Source: Campanula takesimana (taxonomy: Eukaryota; Streptophyta; Magnoliopsida; Asterales; Campanulaceae). From it: a stretch of 64,000 nucleotides of DNA. Both the position numbers and the translations under genes were made by a program. This document shows, in pieces, positions 57,449 to 64,000 of this stretch. The stretch spans positions 310,001-374,000 of the forward strand of contig JAOWBW010000441.1 in assembly GCA_026119855.1 (NCBI GenBank), in the 5' to 3' direction. Under the pieces are notes generated by a model. It worked only from the letters and a program-made list of their open reading frames with translations. It searched no databases and was not told the DNA's origin. Numbering within the stretch: position 1 is the stretch's first letter; each line of letters opens with the position of its first letter.

Positions 57449-57457
57449 CTATATAAG
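57449..57457 (+). promoter_or_regulatory. TATA box of the carboxylesterase gene
   Basis: ctatataag, about 70 bp before the ATG at 57520. A (gt)n run (57479-57492) lies in the short 5' UTR. Confidence 0.7.
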
Positions 57458-57519
57458 CCACACAAACACTCTCCATTTGTGTGTGTGTGTGTATTTTGAT
57501 AAGAAAAAAGAAAAAGAAA

Positions 57520-58620
57520 ATGTCTTCTAGCACTAACACTGAAAGCACAATTCCTCATGAAGTTGATGACTGTAGAGGAGTTCTCAAAGTTTACAGTGAC
57601 GGCTCAATTTGGCGATCGGCTAAATCAAGCTTTGAAGCTCCTGTAATCGATGACGGCTCCGTTCTCTGGAAAGACGCTCTTTTCGACCCAACCCACAACC
57701 TCCAGCTCCGTCTTTACAAGCCGGCTTCTTCATCTTCAAAAAAGCTCCCTATTTTCTACTACATCCACGGAGGCGGCTTCTGCATCGGCTCACGCACCTG
57801 GCCCAACTGCCAAAACTATTGTTTCAAGCTGGCTATAGACTTACAAGCCATAATTATCTCACCTGACTATCGTCTGGCTCCTGAAAACCGGCTCCCTGCA
57901 GCCATTGAAGATGGCTTCACGGCTGTCAAGTGGCTTCAGTCTCAAGCTGTGTCTAAGGAGCCGGATGAGTGGCTTGTTCATGATTTGGCTGACTTTAGCC
58001 GGGTGTTCATATCGGGTGACTCGGCTGGGGGGAATATTGCTCATAATTTGGCGGTGAAGTTGGGGTCGGGTTCGAGGGAACTGGATCCGGTTCGGGTGAG
58101 AGGTTATGTCTACTTGGCACCATTCTTTGGAGGGGTTGAATTGACCAAATCTGAAGCTGAGGGGCCTAAAGATGCTTTCTTAAATTGGGAGCTCATTGAC
58201 AGGTTTGTTTTCAACTTTTCTAATTGCAAAAGAATTATATTCTCTTAATATTTATATATATATTATTTTATTTTTTTGACGAGTGATATGTAACGTAATT
58301 AACTTATTATTAGGTTCTGGAGGTTATCTGTACCAATTGGAGAGACGACTGACCATCCAATTATCAACCCATTTGGACCAGCTAGTCCAAGTCTTGAAGA
58401 AATAGATCTTGATCCGATCCTAGTCGTGGCTGCAGGAGCCGATCTGTTAAAAGACCGTGCCAAAATTTACTATGAAAATTTGAAGAAGTTAGGAAAGAAA
58501 GTTGAGTATGCAGAGTTTGAAGGACAACAACATGGATTTTTTGCCCTTAATACCATTTCAGTACCAGCAAAAGAGTTGATGCAAATCGTCAAAAGATTTA
58601 TTGCAGATAATTCAAGCTAG
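57520..58620 (+). CDS. CXE15: CXE15-like carboxylesterase (alpha/beta hydrolase), two exons
   Basis: Exons 57520-58202 and 58314-58620 join across a short AG|G split Arg codon and give 329 aa, the usual plant CXE length. The oxyanion-hole motif HGGGFCIGS is near residue 86. The nucleophile Ser is in GDSAGG (residue about 168), the Asp in AGADLLKDRAK and the His in QQHGFFAL. The texts PVRVRGYVYLAPFFGG, FWRLSVPIGETTDHPIINPF and NPFGPASPSLEEIDLDPIL are close to plant CXE15, which hydrolyses carboxyl esters and, in Arabidopsis, has been shown to degrade strigolactones. There is no signal peptide. The upstream in-frame ATG at 57481 adds only a Lys-rich leader after a GT repeat, so 57520 is preferred. 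Substrate is inferred from family only. Confidence 0.92.
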
Positions 58621-58812
58621 ACATGGTCAATTAATATTTGAGCTATTTTAATGTTCTTGTAATTTGATGGTTTATGTGTTCATGTTCAGTTTTAGATTTG
58701 TGCATCTATCTTCTCTTGCCCAGCTTTTATGAAATGATATTGGTCCCTTTTTTTTTTTTTTTTTGGTAAATGAGTGCAAGTTAAGAAACATAATTTTGAA
58801 TAAAAACTACTA

Positions 58813-59133
58813 CCTTTGTCCCTAAATGAGTGTCCAAAATTCATTTTAAGGAACATCTGAAAATGTCAATTTTTTGTACACTTTGGTGGCAAAGATTCAT
58901 ATATAATCTTGTAATCTTCTTTTCAAACATTTAGTTTTGCACGTACAAAGAGACCGGTGAAAAAAATCGGAAAAAAAAAAATTTAGGGCCAAAGTTATGC
59001 TAAAAAAAGACACTGACCGGTGGAAAAAATCGAAAAAAAAAACATTTAGGAACAAAGTTATGTTAAAAAATAGACACTCATTTTGGGACAAAAATTTCTT
59101 GAAAATTGACACTCATATAGGGAACAGAGGGAG
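58813..59133. mobile_element. Stowaway-type MITE with an internal duplication, 321 bp
   Basis: Ends cctttgtccctaaatgagtgtcc and gacactcatatagggaacagagggag, TA on both sides. A segment of about 70 bp with gaccggtg, aaaaaatcg and atttagg...caaagttatg occurs twice (about 58950-59010 and 59016-59080). Related to the copy at 9524. Confidence 0.75.
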
Positions 59134-59135
59134 TA

Positions 59136-60230
59136 AATTATATTGCAAATTTATCGTTCTTAGTGGCGGTGGCAGATCTAAATTTTTTTAGTGGGAATAT
59201 CAAATTTTGAAGAGTTGAGTACGTTATGCAGTTGTATTTGTTGAGAGAGCCATATATGAAATTAGAGGGTAAATAATAAAATTCTTAACAATCTTAAAGT
59301 TTATAGTGATAAAAATCAAAAGCAAATTAAAGAAGTCAAATGTAAGTAATGTTATTGACTCACGTTAAGTTGACAACTAAAGCAATAGTTGTATTAAATA
59401 ATTGTATTTGTTTATAATAGGAAAGAATTTTGAGTAATAAATTTAGTTTGATTTAATTATCATAATAAAATTGTATAACTTGTCATTGATATACCAATAT
59501 AATACTATTAAATAACAATTTTTAAATTTTCATTAGAATGATTACAATGACTTTAAAAAAAAAAGTATCACGTTATTATCGTCCTAAATTTATTATGACA
59601 AGTAAATCAACCTAAATTTATTGCTCAAAATTATATCGTACTAATATCCAAAAAAACATCGACATTTATTCTGGGACAGAGAGTATCAAATATTTTATGT
59701 CCAACCATTCATGTCATTATCGTCGAAAACCATCTAGTTCGCTTGAAGATGAAAGCAATGATGTCATACTCCATATTCCATGGACGACTCTTTAATGACG
59801 AAAGTGTCTTTCATCAGATATTATTGCCTCGTATTCCACGTAATCATATTCTATCTTTACACAATTGCCTTTCGGCATAAATCATTCATCGGCGATATGT
59901 TTCTTTCTCCCACAAATCCGAATAATGTGATGTTGATGGTGGTACTCCTTTCATCGTACAAAAAATCTCCCACCACCACACATGGTCTCGACTTTAAGTT
60001 TGAAGAAGCTTAGCATGGGAATTCTATCGAAGTCCATAAATAAAATATCAATAGATAGTTCCCGAAAAAATCACTATAAAACGTGATGAGCGCAAAGTCT
60101 CTATCGTCGAAATGATCGAGAATTGCACTTTTGAGGAAGGTAAAGTCTTTGTCGTTGTTTTCAATCTACGTCTCCTATTAGTTCGCCAAGCGAAACATGC
60201 TTCATATTGGGCTTAGTTTGATTATAAGGG
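59136..60230. other. Intergenic, no gene supported
   Basis: Old MITE pieces such as tctgggacagagagta (59677) have no partner. A run of seven G after a-rich sequence at 60229 may be a polypurine tract of a decayed retroelement. Confidence 0.35.
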
Positions 60231-60700
60231 GGGGAAATATGTGGTTGGATTGTTTTTATGTCATTTACATTTATATTTTAAGCAAAATTGAACGGCATAA
60301 ACCTTTTGGACTGGGTCCAAACCGATATGACCCGTCTTAAGAGAGTCCTTGCATATTATAGGCCAAGTCAAGGATTACTTTACTACGGGATTGCAAGCGA
60401 GCTCATCTCCATGGGTGAGCTGAGTATGAGCTCGGCCTTGAGAGCGAAGTCGATTGGAAGACGTATAGAGAAAGATTTGTGTTTGCTCTACAGTTGTTGC
60501 CATATATAACTCACAGTTAAATAAGGACTCTCTAGGTGATAGAGATTCTTTCCGCATATACTGGGGTTGCTCCCTAATTCTCAGAGATTATGCATATTTT
60601 ATCCTATGTTGTAGAGATTCATCATATCTCTCCTATTTCTGACTCTATCTCATAGTGGTATAAGTAGGGGAACGATTCCTATTTACTGGTACGTTTACTT
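60231..60700 (+). mobile_element. Possible Copia remnant
   Basis: Weak signs only: a G run before 60236, text RLKRVLAYYRPSQGLLYYG (60337 on) resembling the Copia RNase H region, and tggtataagtaggg (60656) resembling a primer-binding site. The order is not consistent with one intact element. Confidence 0.25.
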
Positions 60701-62987
60701 AAATACTTTTATGGCTCAAGTATTGTTTTCTCCCATAAATCGAATATTGATTCTCACATAGAAGGATCTTAGCTGGATACCATTCCGGCAAGTCGTGTGT
60801 TCATTGGTTTCAGGCAATGAGTCAATCCAGTCAGACTATCAAAATATCGGCGTGTTGATCCACCAAAATTTTGGCACGATAAAAAATAACTATTATAGAT
60901 AATGATTTCTTTATTTTGTTATGTAAACAAGAATATGATATACAATCATCATACAGAAAGAACTCCATTCACATTTAAAAAAAAAAAAAAAACGTTTTTT
61001 CTCTTTGATCTCTCGTCTTCTTCCTCCACTTTCCATCTCCATTCCCCTTCGTTTTCTTCTTCTGTTTCTTGTCGATTTTCGGTTAGTGTTTCTGAATCTC
61101 CTATGGGAAATTTCTTGTTTTTCAAGAATAATTGGATTTGATTAATTTCTATATCTGTAGTTTTTTGTTTTGTCTTGTTAGACTGTTTAATAAATCATGT
61201 TTCCTTACTTCTCGTTTTATTATATGTTATCTCCCCTGTGTTGGGAGCCTTTGCCTTTTCCCCTTTGTTGGGAGCATTTGTCTTCTCCCCTTTTGTTGGG
61301 AGTCTCTGCCTTCACTCCTATGTGAGAGCCTTAGAATGATCTTGATATTTGTTCTTGGAGCAATGCTTGAGATGTTTGGTTGCACATTTACTGCCGACTC
61401 AAATGCGTCACTTTCTTGTTTTTTAAAGCTAAATTCTTACTTTTCAAGGGTTTACTAAAGGCTAGTGTTGAGTCGTGTCCAAGTTTTCCTTGGAGAAGCA
61501 TTTAGGCATCACATGTTATGGTTCTCAAGAATATTCATTGGAGATTTGGTTTAGGGTTGGCTATCATTCTTCAAGATGTGTTAGGCAATCTATATGTAAA
61601 TCTTAATTGCAACTATTACATTATGGACGAGCCTTCGTCATTTGTGGAACACCGTCCTCTTAAATTTTATTTATGCAATTATGTGTTGTTTGCTTTCAAA
61701 ATAATAATGAAAAAGAATATGATATCTAACAAAAATGAATTTAAAAAATAAATTTAGCGGACAACAAAGGGATTTGACACAAAGAGGTTTGGTTTAGAGT
61801 GAAATTATTCACAACCTATAAAATTTATAAGTTCACACCATGTATGTTGCATCAACTGTGTTTTCCAAAACACCCCGCCCATTCTTTCCCTGCCCACGCC
61901 CTTGCACAGAAACAAATGTTCCTCTACCACCCCCTCACTTCCCTCTTTAGCACCCCCGACATTTCCCTCTTTCCTGCCACTTTCTCCTTTGCAAACTCCA
62001 ATCACCGAAAGTCAATTAACCAATCTTTATCATGAAGAAGAAAGAAAATCTACTTTTGTTATTGATGAAACAACATGCTTTAAGTCTACGGTTAGTGCGG
62101 GAAGGCCCCACTACCTCCTCCACCCCTTCCTCCATCCTCTACGACAACCATGCCACCACCATTTACTCCACTCCTTCTCGTTCTCACCCTAAGACTTGTG
62201 CCATTGCAATCTTCCCCACCGAACCTCATCCTCCTCAGCTCTCTTTCCCCTCCTCCCTTCCACTAGACTCCACCGCTCTTTGTCACAACCTATTCCCCAC
62301 CACCACCCTTTATTCCCCTACCATAAACCAAATCTACAACTGACCAAATATATATATATATATAAAGATAGGAGGAAGAATAAGGGTTATAGGTAGGTAA
62401 TGGGGTAAAAGATGAAGGTAGTATGTTTTCATCTTCTTGATTACAACATCACGTAATCTTGTTTGCACAACTCCAATCTGGCTGTAAGTTTTATTTTTAT
62501 AAGGGTGAGGGACGGAGCGATTGGGCGAAGGTGCGGGATAGAGAGGAAGCGTGGCATGAGGAAGAAGGGGTATGAGTATTTTGAGAAACAAAGCGGTGTA
62601 TCATATATGGAGTTTATTGCAAAACTGACATGCGTACTTTTATTTATTTTCAATTTGACTCGCAAACTTTGGAAACATCAAATGTGGTTTATGTACTTAC
62701 ATTTTCAAAATTTTTAGACGAATTTTTTAACACCTATTAAACACACATAACGGGAAACTCAAAAAAACTATTCATCCGCTAATTTTTTGAAACAATCGTT
62801 GTTTTTTTTAACAAGCATTACTTAAAGACCAAGTTTGACTCAATCAAAGACCATAAACTTCTTGCAAGCACCCTCCACCATTTTTACTCTAAGTAAATCA
62901 ATAAAGACCCTCCCCCGGGCCTTGACCAAATTCATCTACGCATCGACCTCATCAGCGTCGTCGATGGCCAAATCAAGAACCAGGTGG
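60701..62987. other. Intergenic, no gene supported
   Basis: An imperfect tandem repeat of about 33 bp (tgttgggagcctttgccttttcccc type, three copies) lies at 61238-61320. A Ser/Pro-rich open stretch at 61900-62340 is low-complexity and read in three frames, so I do not call it. Confidence 0.4.
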
Positions 62988-64000
62988 TGTTGGGTTTCCT
63001 ATAATCATGCGCAGCGGAATAAAGCATTAAAATTTTCATGAAACCCAAAGCCCATAGATCCATTCATATGATTAAATCAAATACATGCATAATGAATACT
63101 ATAATACTAACCCTTGAAGCCTTTGATTAACAATCTTTATTCTTGGTGGAGATTTGAAACTTGATCACGAACAACAGCAGGAACACGAACTATGGAGGTG
63201 ATAAGCTTCACCCTCTATTGGTATCCACACCTCGAACGAATATCAAGAAACTGCTTGATCTTGGTTGCTAGACCAAAATTGTGAAACACGTTTTCACAAT
63301 TGTATAGAACTATATGGAATTATATGTGATGTTCTTGTTCTTCAATCTAGAGATCTATTAGAATAAGAAATAACCCTCTCAAACTCTTTGGAGGCTCACA
63401 CAATGCTATGGACTGATTAGGGCAACTAGAGGAGGTTTTTATACTTGTTTCTCATATTCCAAATAGGTAACAAGTGGCCAAACCCGCAAGAAATCGAAAT
63501 AAGAAAGTTTCTGCCCGAAACAGACTAGGTCCGGCCGGGTCCTATACAAGGTCCGATCGGGTCCTTGTATAGGTCCGACTGGACCAACCAATTTCTCTGG
63601 TTTTCTTGTTCTCTCCTCTAAATTCCTAAAATCCCTTAAAGGTCCTTCGACCCAAATTCCAATTAAGTCCTTTAGGATTCGTTCTATTTGTGTGTGACCC
63701 TATAGGATTACACTAAGTTGGCAATGAGTTCAAACATAAACCCATAAGATATGATTAGGTTCTAGCAAACCGTCATACCTACCCAAATAGTGTAACTATA
63801 TACAAGTTCGTATTCCTTTATAGAACATGTCACAATCCCTTTGTCCACGATGTCATTGAACACAAGTCATGGTCATTGAGTCAACTTGTATTTGTTCAAT
63901 ACTTTATCGATTCCGAATATGTTGATAATCCAAATGACATTGATCCAATCAATTCATTTGAGTTTGGCCAAACATTTCATCAACATCATTCTACGAGGGG
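62988..64000 (-). mobile_element. LTR retroelement end, cut by the window edge
   Basis: Sequence from tgttgggtttcctataatcatgcgcagcgg has the look of an LTR 3' end in minus orientation (TG...). A minus-strand TATA motif (gtataaaaacc) lies at about 63434-63444, and aaattttcatgaaaccc repeats nearby. An imperfect palindrome, tatacaaggtccgatc and its near complement, is at 63551-63580. The outer end lies beyond 64000, so the type is not proven. Confidence 0.5.

Noticed and set aside
61900..62343. Ser/Pro/His-rich ORFs as a possible gene
   Set aside because: Three frames are open over the same C-rich, T-rich stretch, and there is no start context, domain or splice evidence.
1..64000. A CRISPR array, operon, toxin system or other bacterial-type locus
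   Set aside because: No regularly spaced short repeats with unique spacers, no bacterial gene layout and no ribosome-binding sites. All recognised genes are plant genes or plant transposons.

Overview
The window is nuclear DNA of a flowering plant, very probably a eudicot. Genes have GT-AG introns, Copia, Gypsy, LINE and Stowaway families are of plant type, and the host genes encode plant HPPD, NPH3/RPT2-like, RETICULATA-related and carboxylesterase proteins. I cannot name the species. Assignments rest on reading the translations and recognising families; no database search was possible.

Layout. 1-6330: a young but disabled Copia element (148-5705) sits in a decayed duplicate of the 3' end of the HPPD gene. 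6331-10206: intergenic, four Stowaway MITEs and a possible small 3' gene end. 10207-20950: a complete Tat-type Gypsy element on the minus strand, with broken gag-pol, an intact 710-aa antisense ORF with its own TATA box, and a tandem repeat array. 20956-26571: a Copia gag fragment, a hAT element with a probable nested solo LTR, and a 9-bp-TSD MITE with a telomere-like core. 26632-31662: the intact two-exon HPPD gene, with a hAT element and a Stowaway in its intron. 31663-34600: hairpins, a C-rich minisatellite, an LTR remnant and MITEs. 35433-40449: a four-exon NPH3/RPT2-like gene with a 722-bp foldback Mutator-type element in intron 2. 40799-43664: an SINE-like insertion, a second telomere-like MITE and a probable Pack-MULE. 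44032-56073: a seven-exon RETICULATA-related gene whose introns hold an RTE LINE, an L1 remnant and three Stowaways. 57520-58620: a two-exon CXE15-like carboxylesterase. 58621-64000: intergenic, ending in an LTR cut by the window edge.

The four intact host genes all lie on the plus strand and are independent transcription units; no operon-like or biosynthetic grouping is seen. HPPD acts in tyrosine catabolism and plastoquinone/tocopherol synthesis, the NPH3-like protein in BTB-type signalling, the RETICULATA-related protein in plastids, and the CXE15-like enzyme in ester (perhaps strigolactone) hydrolysis. Much of the remaining sequence is transposon-derived, and many insertions have exact target-site duplications, so their boundaries are reliable. 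I saw no tRNA or rRNA gene, no CRISPR array and nothing bacterial. The most interesting items are the antisense ORF of the Tat element, the telomere-core MITE pair, the decayed HPPD duplicate and the Pack-MULE upstream of the RETICULATA-related gene.
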